Source: Leptolinea sp964424035 (GTDB lineage: Bacteria > Chloroflexota > Anaerolineae > Anaerolineales > Anaerolineaceae). Taken from it: 64,000 bases of DNA. The position numbers and the translations under genes were made by a program. The notes beneath the pieces were generated by a model. It saw nothing but the letters and a program-made list of their open reading frames with translations, searched no databases and was not told the origin of the DNA. The stretch covers positions 1-64,000 of the forward strand of contig CAYRHB010000002.1 in NCBI GenBank assembly GCA_964424035.1. Direction: 5' to 3'. Positions 16,709 through 26,345 of this stretch are shown piece by piece. Each line of letters begins with the position of its first letter. Position 1 is the first letter of the stretch.

Positions 16709-18187
16709 GTGACCAATATACCGTTAAAGACCGTAAAGCGTTCCACGTTCCCGGACATCAAAACGGGTTTTATCAACCGCCATTCACGGTTCTTCAAATA
16801 CGCCTTTTACTGCCTGTCAGATTTTTTGTCATTGGCCATATCACTTTTCCTGGCCATCTGGATCCAGTTTGCCATCCAATCACAGGCAATTCCCGGAATT
16901 TATTTTGAGTTGTTCGCGTTTATTCCACTGGCGTTTGTCATTTTTTTCCTTACCGGTCTGTATTCCAGCGGACTATCACACATCCAGGAGATCCACCGCC
17001 TGACCTACGCGTCCGCGTCCTTCTTTCTGGCCCTGATCGCCATCTCACACTACCTGCCCGGGGCTGAAGATGATTCCCGGTTATTCGCCTTGATTGCCTG
17101 GATGATCGGCCTTGTACTGATTCCCTTCGGCCGCGAGGCTATCCGTGACATCTGCGCGGGAAAAACCCTATGCTCTGAACCGGTGGTCATCATTGGTTTC
17201 GGACCTGCCGGATCAGAGGTGGCGGAATATCTGGCTGACCATCCCCAATCCGGATTGTGGCCTGTGGTAGTGGTTGACCGGAGAATGGCCGACCGGAGTG
17301 CCCCGGCGCGGATACCGGTCATCCGTTCGATCGATCTTATTGAACAGCCGGAAATGGTCGATATGTTTTCCAGTATTCACACAGCCATCCTGGTGACAGA
17401 TGAGATCAACAAGGAATTCCTGCAACTGGTAACCGATGAACAGTACTTGAGGTTCCGGCATTTGCTGGTCATTTCGAAAGACCGCCATGTCAACAGCCTG
17501 TGGTCGCACCCGTATGAAATCGGTGAGATCCTGGGGTTGGAGATCGGTCACAACCTGCTGAGCACCTGGAACCGGGCTGGTAAAAAGCTGGCTGACCTCG
17601 CATTCCTGTTTCTGACCCTGCCTGTGACCTTGCCGCTCTTCCTTCTCCTCACGCTATTGGTGCGGTTGGGATCATCCGGCAGAGTGATCACATACAGGCA
17701 GCGGCTGGGCCGGAATAATCAATACTTCAAAAAATGGAAATTTCGCACCATGCACAGCACAGCCGATGATGAGAGAAGGACAATCCGGGAACCCAATCAG
17801 GAAACCCAACCATACACAGACCTGCGCCACACCCGGGAGGAAGATCATCTGTATACCCGCATCGGCCGGTTCCTGTACCATTCCGGGTTGGACAACCTGC
17901 CGCAATTGTTCAACATTTTCAACGGCGAAATGAGTCTGATCGGGCCACAGGCGATCACAGAAGAAGAGATCGTTCATTATGGCAATTTCTATCCAATGTT
18001 CTCGCAAGTTCTTCCGGGAATCACCGGCCTCTGGCAGGTTTCAAGCCACAGGGATTCTTCCTACAAAACCCGGGCGCACCTCGATGAGTACTACATCCGA
18101 AACTGGTCGGTTTGGATGGATTACCACATTCTCATCCGAACCCTGATGGTCCAATTTGAACGCAGGCGGAAGGAACGGCCTGTTTAA
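16709..18187 (+). CDS. Polyprenyl-phosphate sugar-1-phosphate transferase (WbaP/WcaJ-like), first of two
   Basis: A 492-residue membrane protein with GTG start and GAGGTG 9 bases upstream. Residues ~28-145 hold four membrane helices. Residues ~155-260 are a Rossmann-like nucleotide-binding region (VVIIGFGPAGSEVAEYLADH). After a further hydrophobic segment comes the catalytic bacterial sugar transferase domain: KKWKFRTMH, the LDNLPQLFNIFNGEMSLIGPQ signature and PGITGLWQV. It should load the first sugar phosphate onto undecaprenyl phosphate to start a repeat unit. It opens the rightward exopolysaccharide cluster. Confidence 0.93.
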   Translation: MTNIPLKTVKRSTFPDIKTGFINRHSRFFKYAFYCLSDFLSLAISLFLAIWIQFAIQSQAIPGIYFELFAFIPLAFVIFFLTGLYSSGLSHIQEIHRLTYASASFFLALIAISHYLPGAEDDSRLFALIAWMIGLVLIPFGREAIRDICAGKTLCSEPVVIIGFGPAGSEVAEYLADHPQSGLWPVVVVDRRMADRSAPARIPVIRSIDLIEQPEMVDMFSSIHTAILVTDEINKEFLQLVTDEQYLRFRHLLVISKDRHVNSLWSHPYEIGEILGLEIGHNLLSTWNRAGKKLADLAFLFLTLPVTLPLFLLLTLLVRLGSSGRVITYRQRLGRNNQYFKKWKFRTMHSTADDERRTIREPNQETQPYTDLRHTREEDHLYTRIGRFLYHSGLDNLPQLFNIFNGEMSLIGPQAITEEEIVHYGNFYPMFSQVLPGITGLWQVSSHRDSSYKTRAHLDEYYIRNWSVWMDYHILIRTLMVQFERRRKERPV

Positions 18188-18223
18188 TGACCAAACGATG
18201 GTGTGGGGGCAATTTTTCCCTGC

Positions 18224-18232
18224 TGATATAAT
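18224..18232 (+). promoter_or_regulatory. Extended -10 immediately upstream of the GT2 gene
   Basis: TG-A-TATAAT (18224-18232) ends six bases before the ATG at 18239. There is no ribosome-binding site in between. An internal promoter giving a leaderless message is likely, adding to read-through from 16709. Confidence 0.55.
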
Positions 18233-18238
18233 TAATGA

Positions 18239-19102
18239 ATGTCAAATAGCCGCATATCTGTGGTTTTACCTGTTTATAATGGCGAACAATACCTACGCCA
18301 ATCCGTTCAGAGTATTCTGGACCAAACCCACAGAAACTGGGAATTGCTGCTGGTTGACGACTGTTCCACGGATTCCACTCCGGAGATCATCGCGGAATTT
18401 CGTGACCGTGACACACGCATTAAATCGGTTCGCAACAAAAAGAACAAGCGCCTCCCGGGTTCGTTGAACACCGGGTTCCGCATGGCGGAGGGGGACTTTG
18501 TCACCTGGACTTCGGATGACAACCTGTACAAACCAACAGCGTTTCAGGAAATGGCTGACTTTCTTGACAATAATCCGGATGTGGGATTTATCTACACCGA
18601 TTCGGACATCATTGATGAAGACGGAAACACAATCGAGGTCGTGGAAGCCGGTGACTGGAAGAAACTCGGGCTGACTGACGTGATCGGTGGTAGTTTCATG
18701 TACCGCCGGGTCATCCATGACAACGTGGGTTATTATGACGAGACCACTTACCTGGCCGAAGACCTGGAGTTTGAGCTGAGGGCGATGGTCAATGGATATA
18801 ATTTCCGTCCGCTGGCCAGGAATCTTTACCAGTATCGCGACCACCCTGATTCGCTCACCAATACGAAATCGAAGCAGATATTCCGGGCGCACGCGCGGGT
18901 GATCCGCAATTACTTTCCCCGCATGCCCTGGATGAGCCCTGCGACGAAAACCAGATCATTTCTGCAATTAGCCCGGAAAGCATTCTCCATTCGCGACATT
19001 CCGGCAGTCTTCCAGTTCCTCTTCTATGCCTTCAGCCAGTCACCCTGGCATACGCTGAAAAACATTGTCTTGTATCCTTTCATCAAACGGTTCTCCGAAT
19101 AA
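18239..19102 (+). CDS. Family 2 glycosyltransferase
   Basis: A 287-residue GT-A-fold enzyme. The nucleotide-sugar site is VVLPVYNGEQYLRQSVQSIL then VDDCSTDST; the metal site is TSDDN near residue 86; an acceptor loop GGSFMYRR and the acid ED follow. It should transfer a sugar onto the lipid-linked repeat at the cytoplasmic membrane face. The donor cannot be told from the sequence. It starts without a ribosome-binding site directly after an extended -10 box. Confidence 0.9.
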   Translation: MSNSRISVVLPVYNGEQYLRQSVQSILDQTHRNWELLLVDDCSTDSTPEIIAEFRDRDTRIKSVRNKKNKRLPGSLNTGFRMAEGDFVTWTSDDNLYKPTAFQEMADFLDNNPDVGFIYTDSDIIDEDGNTIEVVEAGDWKKLGLTDVIGGSFMYRRVIHDNVGYYDETTYLAEDLEFELRAMVNGYNFRPLARNLYQYRDHPDSLTNTKSKQIFRAHARVIRNYFPRMPWMSPATKTRSFLQLARKAFSIRDIPAVFQFLFYAFSQSPWHTLKNIVLYPFIKRFSE

Positions 19103-19154
19103 TATCAATATGGATCCCACATTCGCACACACTGCCGGGTTATAGATAGACCTC

Positions 19155-20324
19155 ATGGACAAAAAACAAAGACATCTGGTATGGATCAATACATCGCCAT
19201 TTGATGGTCTGGATATTTCCACCTGGCTGTTTACCACTCAAGAATTGCGGAAAATTGGCTGGAAGGTGACGCTTATCGCACCCGACGCACCCGGAACGCA
19301 TAATAAACTGGGTGTTGTATATACGGGCATTCCCATGCCTGAGATTTACCTCATCCGGCAGTTGATCTTCCACGCGCGTGTGAAGAGGTTTATCGCCACC
19401 CTGGATCCATCACCGGATGCGGTCATGTTCCATGAATTTTCAGTCCCCGCCTTCTTCCTGGCAAAAATTGCCCGGATGATCACTGGCAGGAAAAAACCGG
19501 TGTTTGTACAGGATATCCGCTCCCTGCCCATGCAACCCGCGGATATTTCCACTCTTAAAGACCGGGTGCGTGACCTGTATTTCTTTTTGGAGAACTGGCT
19601 GGCCAATCATGGTGCGGTTGACGGCCGCATTGCCATAACCGCTCCGATGGCGGACGCGCTGAAATTTCCGCAAGACAGGTTCTGGGGGACATGGAGTTCC
19701 GGTGTGCAGCCGGAGATGTTTGACCGGGCTGCCGGCAGCCGGGATTGGTCGAATGTTGAAGAGCAGGTAAAACTGATCTACATCGGGTCCATGAGCGACG
19801 GACGGAATCTGGCTTTGCTGGGCCGGGCGGTGGTCGAAGCCAACCGCCGTGGGATGAACTTCCATATAACCTATGTCGGCGGCGGGACCGAAATGGATGA
19901 CCTGCTTCAGCTGGAAAAAGAAGCGGGGGGATGTGTTCGCGTGCAGCCTCCGGTCCCGCACGATACCATCCAGGATTGGCTGGCACAAGCGCATATAGGG
20001 GTGCTGCCCTTCCCTGATGAATTGAAATTCCGGGTCAGCAGCCCGATCAAGTTGTTTGAATATGCCGCGTCGGGGCTGGCCATCCTGGCCACACGGATCA
20101 TCTGCCACACCCGGGTGATCGGTGATAGGAGCTATGTGATCTGGGCCGGGGAATCGACCCTTGAATCACTGGTTGAATCATTGGAACAAGCCTGGGAAAA
20201 CCGCTCACAATTGCGTGAAATGGGCGAGATGGCCAGGAAGGAATCAAAGCGCTGGACATGGTCTGTAGCCGCTGCCGACCTGAACAGGGCACTGGAATAC
20301 GGGATGGCAAAATATGGCAAATGA
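19155..20324 (+). CDS. Family 4-like glycosyltransferase
   Basis: A 389-residue GT-B-fold enzyme. The C-terminal Rossmann half has LIYIGSMSDGRNLALLGRAV, the HIGVLPFPDELKFRVSSPIKLFEYAASGLAI donor-site stretch and the conserved KLFEY element with its acidic residue. The N-terminal half starts with a less typical WINTSPFDGLDISTWLF. It overlaps the next gene by 11 bases. A TATAGA box 8 bases before the ATG might give a second leaderless start, but the evidence is weaker than for its neighbour. Confidence 0.85.
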   Translation: MDKKQRHLVWINTSPFDGLDISTWLFTTQELRKIGWKVTLIAPDAPGTHNKLGVVYTGIPMPEIYLIRQLIFHARVKRFIATLDPSPDAVMFHEFSVPAFFLAKIARMITGRKKPVFVQDIRSLPMQPADISTLKDRVRDLYFFLENWLANHGAVDGRIAITAPMADALKFPQDRFWGTWSSGVQPEMFDRAAGSRDWSNVEEQVKLIYIGSMSDGRNLALLGRAVVEANRRGMNFHITYVGGGTEMDDLLQLEKEAGGCVRVQPPVPHDTIQDWLAQAHIGVLPFPDELKFRVSSPIKLFEYAASGLAILATRIICHTRVIGDRSYVIWAGESTLESLVESLEQAWENRSQLREMGEMARKESKRWTWSVAAADLNRALEYGMAKYGK

Positions 20325-21279
20325 CAATACCGGCCTGTTCCTTTTTTCTCTGGACACCGAACTCTCCACCGGATTCTTTGACCTGGATGATGAGCGGGCG
20401 ACTCTGTTCTCACCGGACGGTTCACGGGAACGCTGGGCAATCCACAGTTTGCTTGACCTGATGGATGAATTTGATATCCATGCCACCTGGGCTATTACCG
20501 GGCACATTTTTTACAGCGAGTGTGAGAAATGCCCAGTCTGTCCGATACAGGGATGGAAGGGAAAATACAAGAGTTATGATGAAGCCTATGGCACCAACCA
20601 CCCCCTCTGGTACGGGGCGGATGTGGTGGAGGATATCCAAAAGCGCGGACGCCATGAGATTTGCTTTCACGGCTATACGCATCGTGTTTTTACTCCCACG
20701 GCCATGACGGAGAAGGACGCTGATCTTGAGATCACCGAATGGAAGCGGGTTGCCCGGCGAATCGGGGTGGAAGGGAAATCGGTCATCTTTCCCCGTGACG
20801 AAGTGGGCTATCTGGATCTTTTTACCCGGCACGGGTTCACGAATTTCCGCTCGGAAGAGAAGATGTCCATCTGGATCCGTAACCGGTATTTTGGCGGTTA
20901 CCTGAAAACACTGGATCATATCCTTGGTGTTTCCACTCCCCCACTCTACAACCTGGAAGATCTTCAATACTCGCCTGATGGATTGCTGGATATCCCCGAA
21001 TCGATGCACCTCAAGGGCTTCAACTGGGATGTTGAAAAAATTCTTGATTCCGCCGGCCTGCCCCTGCTTCGTTTCCGCCGGGTGATCCGGGGTATCCGCC
21101 GGGCAGCCGATGAACAGAAGATCATCCATCTGTGGAGCCATCCCTGGGAGTTCCAGACACAAAAAGACATTGACAAGATCCGTTACATTTTTGAAGCCGT
21201 TGCCCGTGAATGCGCCGGGGGCCGGCTGCGATCCATTACCATGTCCGACCTGACAGATAAGGTGTCACGGCGCCCATGA
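20314..21279 (+). CDS. Polysaccharide deacetylase family protein (first of three)
   Basis: The 321-residue product has a NodB-like core: SLDTE at the start (metal/catalytic Asp), HATWAITGH, the metal-binding HGYTH near residue 117, FPRDEVGY and a late LWSHPWEF. It has no signal peptide, so it probably acts in the cytoplasm on a lipid-linked or nucleotide-linked sugar, or uses another exit route. It overlaps genes on both sides (11 and 4 bases), which shows tight co-translation with the glycosyltransferases. Confidence 0.85.
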   Translation: MANDNTGLFLFSLDTELSTGFFDLDDERATLFSPDGSRERWAIHSLLDLMDEFDIHATWAITGHIFYSECEKCPVCPIQGWKGKYKSYDEAYGTNHPLWYGADVVEDIQKRGRHEICFHGYTHRVFTPTAMTEKDADLEITEWKRVARRIGVEGKSVIFPRDEVGYLDLFTRHGFTNFRSEEKMSIWIRNRYFGGYLKTLDHILGVSTPPLYNLEDLQYSPDGLLDIPESMHLKGFNWDVEKILDSAGLPLLRFRRVIRGIRRAADEQKIIHLWSHPWEFQTQKDIDKIRYIFEAVARECAGGRLRSITMSDLTDKVSRRP

Positions 21280-22235
21280 AAGTGCTGCTGATCACCCACT
21301 CCACCGGCCACCCGGAGACCGTCTGCTCTCCCGGTGTTAATGACCAGATCGCTGAATTACAAAAAATGGGTGTGTCATTGGATGTCTGGACAATCCGGGT
21401 TGGTGATAAGCTCTCCTATTTAAAAAACCTGTTCAAAGTACTCGGGTTGAATTTCACTCCCCGCCGGTACGATCTTGTCCACGCGACCTACAGTTTGAAC
21501 GGACTGATCGCGCTTATGCAATGGAAGAGTCCGGTGATTGTCACACTTCTGGGTTCAGACCTCGTGAACAAAGAACACGGCGATTTCACCGGTGAACGGG
21601 ATTCGTTCATTGGCCGGTTGGTCGCCCGTTTTGCCAACCGGATCATCGTGCAGACCGCTGAAATGGCAGCCGCCGTTCCGGACTCCGCAGATAGGGTGGA
21701 CATCATCCCCTATGGCATCAACACCGGGATTTTCCACCCCATGCCGGTTGAAGCAGCCCGCCATGAACTGGAGCTGCCTCTTGACAGTAAGATCATCCTC
21801 TTCCCTTATGATCCCGATCGCAGTGAGAAACAATTCCATCTCCTGGAAAAAGCGGTTGAATTTCTAAGAAATAACTTTCCGGTACAGCTTATCCCTGTTT
21901 ACGGGCGACCCCGGCAGATTCTGGCTTTGTATATGAACGCCTGTGATGTGCTGGCGATGGTTTCCAGCCATGAAGGGTCTCCGGTGGCTGTCCGTGAAGC
22001 CCTGGCCTGCGGCCTACCCGTGGTATCCGCGCCGGTGGGGGATGTACCCGACCTGATATCAACTGTAGACGGCTGCCATATCTGTACCCATGATCCCGCC
22101 GATATTGCCGACAAGATCGGGCGGGTCCTTCAAAGCGGCAGGCGGATCGTTCCACCGGAAACTGCCGTTGCCAGAAATGCCGCGTGGTCTGCCGGGCAGA
22201 TCATGGAAATCTATGCAAAGGTGGTGCGATCATGA
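21276..22235 (+). CDS. Glycosyltransferase, GT4-like
   Basis: A 319-residue GT-B enzyme. The N-terminus VLLITHSTGHPETVCSPGVNDQIAELQKMGV and the C-terminal donor site (CDVLAMVSSHEGSPVAVREALACGLPVVSAPVGDVPDLI, with the E-x7-E motif in EGSPVAVREALA) are family hallmarks. It overlaps both neighbours by four bases (ATGA). It should add one sugar to the repeat unit. Confidence 0.92.
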   Translation: MKVLLITHSTGHPETVCSPGVNDQIAELQKMGVSLDVWTIRVGDKLSYLKNLFKVLGLNFTPRRYDLVHATYSLNGLIALMQWKSPVIVTLLGSDLVNKEHGDFTGERDSFIGRLVARFANRIIVQTAEMAAAVPDSADRVDIIPYGINTGIFHPMPVEAARHELELPLDSKIILFPYDPDRSEKQFHLLEKAVEFLRNNFPVQLIPVYGRPRQILALYMNACDVLAMVSSHEGSPVAVREALACGLPVVSAPVGDVPDLISTVDGCHICTHDPADIADKIGRVLQSGRRIVPPETAVARNAAWSAGQIMEIYAKVVRS

Positions 22236-23455
22236 GCCGGGAAGATTCGTCGGGAACACTACGGGTATGCATGCTCGTTCATGAAAATTATTTCGATGAT
22301 GCCCGCGTGCGCCGCTACGCTGAAACACTGGCTTCACAGGGCGTGAAGGTGGATATCATCTGTATCTCCGATGCTGATCGCAGCGACCAGAATGCTGGAG
22401 AAAATATCAATGTCTACACCATTCCGGTGGACAAGGATTACCAGTCCAGGGCGAATTTCATGCTGGGGTACATCCACGCATTTTTCCTGTACCTGTTTAA
22501 ATTAACGTCCCTGTATTTGAAACACCGGTACACGCTCATCCATGTTCACAACATGCCGGATTTTCTGGTTTTTGCCGCCATAGTCCCCCGTATTCTGGGG
22601 ACACCGGTTATTCTTGATATCCATGACATCATGCCAGAATTCTATATTTCCAAATTTGGCAGCCATCCGGATCACATTCTGGTAAAGGCGATTCGGTTGC
22701 AGGAAAGGCTTTCCACCCTGTTTGCCAGCGCGGTAATCACCGTGAATCGGGGCTGTCAGGATAAATTAATCCGGCGTGGTGTTCCGGAAAAGAAACTCCT
22801 GGTGATATACAACACACCCAACACAGCAATTTTTGACCATGAAAGATTTGCAAAGGAACGGGAAGGCATCAAACAACAATTCACGTTGGTGTTCGCCGGC
22901 ACCCAGGCGCCGCGGTACGGGTTGGACCTCCCCATCCGTGCCCTTCCCATGCTGATCCCGAAGATCGGCAATATCCATTTGCAGATCATCGGCTGGCAGA
23001 ACGACCACACGGAGGAATTGAAACAACTGGCGAAGGACCTGAATGTGGCGAAATATGTGGAATTCGTTCCAGCCGTCCCTGTGAACCGGATCCCTGAATT
23101 TTTATCTTCCGCGAATATCGGGATTTATCCGGCCATCCGGGAACCGTATATGGACACAGCCGTCCCGGAGAAAGTGTTTGAATACACCCTGATGCATCTA
23201 CCAATCATTGCGACCCGGATGACAGTTCTGGAAGAAATGTTCACGGATAAAGCCATTCTTTTCTTTGAATCCGGCCATGTGGAACAATTCGTGGAACGGG
23301 TGCTGGAGGTATACAATCAACCCGAACTCGCAATGGAATTGAGCCACCAGGCAGGCCTGGAATACAACCGTGGATTTTCATGGGCGAAAAGCCGGAAAGA
23401 TTACTTCGACCTGCTTGCCCGCTTGACTGGAAAGCGATTTGACCAATGCCTGTGA
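22232..23455 (+). CDS. Glycosyltransferase, GT4-like
   Basis: The start ATG at 22232 overlaps the previous stop as ATGA and has AAGGTGGTG upstream; a longer frame from 22184 is rejected. The ~407-residue product has the two-domain GT-B layout: RVCMLVHENYFDDARVRRYAETLASQG at the start, ILDIHDIMPEF in the linker region, LVFAGTQAPRYGLDLPIRALP and ANIGIYPAIREPYMDTAVPEKVFEYTLMHLPIIATR at the donor site. It overlaps the next gene by 10 bases. Confidence 0.92.
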   Translation: MSREDSSGTLRVCMLVHENYFDDARVRRYAETLASQGVKVDIICISDADRSDQNAGENINVYTIPVDKDYQSRANFMLGYIHAFFLYLFKLTSLYLKHRYTLIHVHNMPDFLVFAAIVPRILGTPVILDIHDIMPEFYISKFGSHPDHILVKAIRLQERLSTLFASAVITVNRGCQDKLIRRGVPEKKLLVIYNTPNTAIFDHERFAKEREGIKQQFTLVFAGTQAPRYGLDLPIRALPMLIPKIGNIHLQIIGWQNDHTEELKQLAKDLNVAKYVEFVPAVPVNRIPEFLSSANIGIYPAIREPYMDTAVPEKVFEYTLMHLPIIATRMTVLEEMFTDKAILFFESGHVEQFVERVLEVYNQPELAMELSHQAGLEYNRGFSWAKSRKDYFDLLARLTGKRFDQCL

Positions 23456-24474
23456 TCAGAATTCCCCCGCAAGACCCGCGATGGCTGGATCATATCCGGT
23501 CACACCCTGATGCCATGGTCTTCCACCACCCGGATTGGATGAAGAACCTGGAAGACAGCTACGGCTACACCACCTTCATCGCGGCGGTTGAAGACGGTCC
23601 CAACCGGATCAGCGCCGGAGTTCCCCTGGCGGAAGTGGACAGCCGCCTAACGGGCAGGCGCTGGGTATCACTGCCTTTCAGTGATTATTGCCAACCTCTG
23701 GCCAATGTTGAAGAAGGCCTGGAAGCCCTTACCAATGGTCTCTTCGAACTGAAGCGAGAAACGGGCATTCCCCGGATCGAACTGCGCTGGGAATATCCGG
23801 CGCGGCCAAAAATCGCGACTGCCAGTTTGAATGTTCTGCATATCGGGCATTTCCACCGCGAAACCGAAGAGGAAGTGCTGGCACAGTTTAAAAGAAAAGT
23901 ACGCTATTGCATCCGCACAACACAGGAACGCGGTGTGCGTGTGGAAGGGGGGACATCGGCCGGTCACTTGAAGGAATTTTATCGGTTGCATTGCCTCACC
24001 CGCCGCCGGCACGGTGTACCAGTTCAACCCTGGCTGTATTTTGAAAACCTGGGCAGGAATTTACTGGAACACGGTCTGGGTCAGGTTTTACTGGCTTACC
24101 TGGATGATACCTGCATCGCGGGGCTGGTTTATCTGAAATTCGGAAAGACCGTCACCATGAAATACGGGGCATCCGGTGAAGTTGACCTTACCAACCTCCA
24201 TCCAAATTACCTGCTGGACTGGGAAGCCATCCGGCGTGGCAGCGCGGAGGGCTACACATTGTTTGATTGCGGCAGAAGTGACATCAACAACACCGGCTTG
24301 CGGAATTATAAGAACCAGTGGAGATATGAAGAGAAACCCCTGGTCTACTCCTATCTGGGCTGTAAACCGGAAGAGGAAAGCCGGTTGATGGGACTTTCAA
24401 CCGGTTTGATCCGCCACTCACCCATGTGGGTCTGCCGCACCATTGGCGAGTTATTGTACAGGCATGTCGGATGA
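23446..24474 (+). CDS. FemAB/BioF2-like acyltransferase (GNAT fold)
   Basis: A 342-residue protein of the kind found in PEP-CTERM/exopolysaccharide clusters. The N-terminal half has FHHPDWMKNLEDSYGY and the C-terminal GNAT-like half has KFGKTVTMKYGASG, NYLLDWEAIRRGSAEGYTLFDCGRSD and FKNQWR-like elements (YKNQWRYEEKPL). Relatives transfer amino acids or acyl groups to lipid-linked sugars; here it may decorate the repeat unit with an acyl or aminoacyl group. It overlaps genes on both sides. Confidence 0.8.
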   Translation: MPVIRIPPQDPRWLDHIRSHPDAMVFHHPDWMKNLEDSYGYTTFIAAVEDGPNRISAGVPLAEVDSRLTGRRWVSLPFSDYCQPLANVEEGLEALTNGLFELKRETGIPRIELRWEYPARPKIATASLNVLHIGHFHRETEEEVLAQFKRKVRYCIRTTQERGVRVEGGTSAGHLKEFYRLHCLTRRRHGVPVQPWLYFENLGRNLLEHGLGQVLLAYLDDTCIAGLVYLKFGKTVTMKYGASGEVDLTNLHPNYLLDWEAIRRGSAEGYTLFDCGRSDINNTGLRNYKNQWRYEEKPLVYSYLGCKPEEESRLMGLSTGLIRHSPMWVCRTIGELLYRHVG

Positions 24475-25667
24475 ACAGATCACTCTGGAAAGATAACCGT
24501 CCCAGGGATTTCTGGCGTTGTGAAACCGATATCCCTGATAATATCTGGCTTCAGGCGGCAGCAGCAGCCTTGCCGGTTTTGGAAATCCCGGGACTTGATA
24601 TCCCGGATGGGTTTGATTCCCTGCTGGAAACCATCCTGGGTGAAGGCCGGTTCGGTGTTGACCGTTACCGGTTAAGTCTGGCCAAACGCGTCTATTACCG
24701 GGTAAAACCATTCTTTCCGCAGCCGTTGGCCTGGGTGCTGCGTAAATGGTACAGTAATCCTGACCGGCAGAAATTCCCCCTGCAATGGCCGGTCGAACCC
24801 CGTTATGCTCTTTTCCAGCGTGAGTTGATCCGTCAGGTGATGCTTCTTACCGGGTACAACCCTCTTCGTTTCGTCAATTTCTGGCCTGACCGGAAGCGTT
24901 TCGCGCTGGTTCTCACCCACGATGTGGAGAAAATGGAAGGACAGGGACATGTCCGGGCGGTTGCCGACCTGGAAGAATCCCTGGGATTCCGTTCGTCTTT
25001 CAACTTCATCCCCGAACGCTATGCCATTGATTTGGAACTTGTGGATGACCTGAAACGCCGTGGATTTGAGGTCGGAATCCACGGATTGAGGCATGACGGC
25101 AAATTGTTCCTCTCAAAAAGTGGATTTGACGAACGTTGTGATCGGATCAATGCCTGCCTGAAAGAGTATGGTGCTGTCGGATTCCGTTCCCCCCTAACCC
25201 ATCGCAACCCCGAATGGATGCAAGCGTTGAAGATCGAATATGACCTGTCGTTCTTTGACACTGACCCGTATGAACCCATGCCGGGTGGAACCATGAGCAT
25301 CTTTCCATACTTCCTCGGCCATTTTGTTGAACTGCCATATACATTAATGCAGGATTACACCCTGGCATCCTTTTTAAAAGAAGAAACCCCAAAGTTCTGG
25401 CTTGATAAGATCGAATTCATTGAGCAGTTGAATGGAATGGCGCTGGTCAATTCACACCCCGATTATCTGCGAAATGACCGCACATGGAACGTTTATGCCA
25501 GTTTCCTGAAATCCATGAAAGAAAAGGAATCCATCTTCCACGCCCTGCCCCGGGATGTTGCCCGCTGGTGGCGGAAGCGGTCGGAGGCCCGGCTGGAACA
25601 TCTCCCGGCCCCACTGTCGTTTGGATCAGTTTATCTTGAAAATGAAAACCTCCGGTTTGAACTTTAG
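24471..25667 (+). CDS. Polysaccharide deacetylase family protein (second of three)
   Basis: The ATG at 24471 overlaps the previous stop (ATGA) and is chosen over an in-frame ATG at 24426. The ~398-residue product has the NodB fold in its middle: LTHDVEKM (catalytic/metal Asp), SFNFIPERYAID, HGLRHDG (metal His), GFRSPLTHRNPEW and VNSHPDY near the C-terminus. The first ~130 residues are of unknown role. Like the gene at 20314 it has no signal peptide. It is the last member of the overlapping run; the next gene starts 87 bases on with its own ribosome-binding site. Confidence 0.85.
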   Translation: MNRSLWKDNRPRDFWRCETDIPDNIWLQAAAAALPVLEIPGLDIPDGFDSLLETILGEGRFGVDRYRLSLAKRVYYRVKPFFPQPLAWVLRKWYSNPDRQKFPLQWPVEPRYALFQRELIRQVMLLTGYNPLRFVNFWPDRKRFALVLTHDVEKMEGQGHVRAVADLEESLGFRSSFNFIPERYAIDLELVDDLKRRGFEVGIHGLRHDGKLFLSKSGFDERCDRINACLKEYGAVGFRSPLTHRNPEWMQALKIEYDLSFFDTDPYEPMPGGTMSIFPYFLGHFVELPYTLMQDYTLASFLKEETPKFWLDKIEFIEQLNGMALVNSHPDYLRNDRTWNVYASFLKSMKEKESIFHALPRDVARWWRKRSEARLEHLPAPLSFGSVYLENENLRFEL

Positions 25668-25754
25668 TGTTTGAAATCCTCTCCAATGCCGGTATATATA
25701 AATCATCCTATAATGAAAAGCAACTGATCTCAATATTCCCATCCAGAGGTGAAA

Positions 25755-26345
25755 ATGAGTGAATTCTATGCGCATCCCACAGCCATTGTTGAAACCGCCC
25801 GCATAGGGGCCGGAACCCGAGTATGGGCGTATGCCCATGTAATGAACAATGTGACCATCGGCTCAAATTGCAATATTGGTGATCACAGCTTTGTTGAATC
25901 CGGGGTGATCGTGGGGAATAACGTCACCATTAAAAACGGAAATATGCTGTTTGAGGGGCTTGAACTGGAAGACGGTGTGTTTGTCGGTCCACATGTTTTC
26001 TTTACCAATGACCTGTATCCACGCTCACCCCGATTGGAGCAATGTAAATACCGGTATGAATCCCATGACTGGTTGTTTAAAACCCGGGTTTGCCGGGGAG
26101 CCTCGTTGGGAGCCGGCGCGGTCATTGTGGCCAATAACACCATTGGTGAATATGCCATGGTTGGCGCGGGATGTGTGGTCACCCACGACATTCCACCCTA
26201 CGCTCTCGTGGTTGGCAACCCGGCTCGCCAGATCGGCTGGGTTTGTGAATGCGGTTTGAGATTAAAAGAGGACGGACAAAAAGCCATCTGTCCGTCCTGT
26301 GGAAAGCAATATCAAATCAAAGAAGGAAGGGTTTACCCTGTTTAA
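25755..26345 (+). CDS. Left-handed beta-helix N-acetyltransferase (WlbB/WbpD-like)
   Basis: The ATG at 25755 has AGAGG five bases upstream, so the in-frame GTG at 25749 is rejected. The ~196-residue product is a hexapeptide-repeat acyltransferase: HPTAIVETARIGAGTRVWAYAHV, SNCNIGDHSFVE, later GASLGAGAVIVANNTIGEYAMVGAGCVV. A C-terminal CxC...CxxC finger is seen, as in some WbpD/WlbB proteins. In that family it acetylates the 3-amino group of UDP-2-acetamido-3-amino-glucuronate. The two preceding enzymes of this path are encoded on the other strand at 33862-36002. Its stop codon interlocks with the stop of the convergent BcsB-like gene. Confidence 0.85.
   Translation: MSEFYAHPTAIVETARIGAGTRVWAYAHVMNNVTIGSNCNIGDHSFVESGVIVGNNVTIKNGNMLFEGLELEDGVFVGPHVFFTNDLYPRSPRLEQCKYRYESHDWLFKTRVCRGASLGAGAVIVANNTIGEYAMVGAGCVVTHDIPPYALVVGNPARQIGWVCECGLRLKEDGQKAICPSCGKQYQIKEGRVYPV

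Noticed and set aside
20422..21162. Leftward 246-codon frame opposite the first deacetylase
   Set aside because: The plus-strand frame has all NodB motifs and tight overlaps with neighbours.
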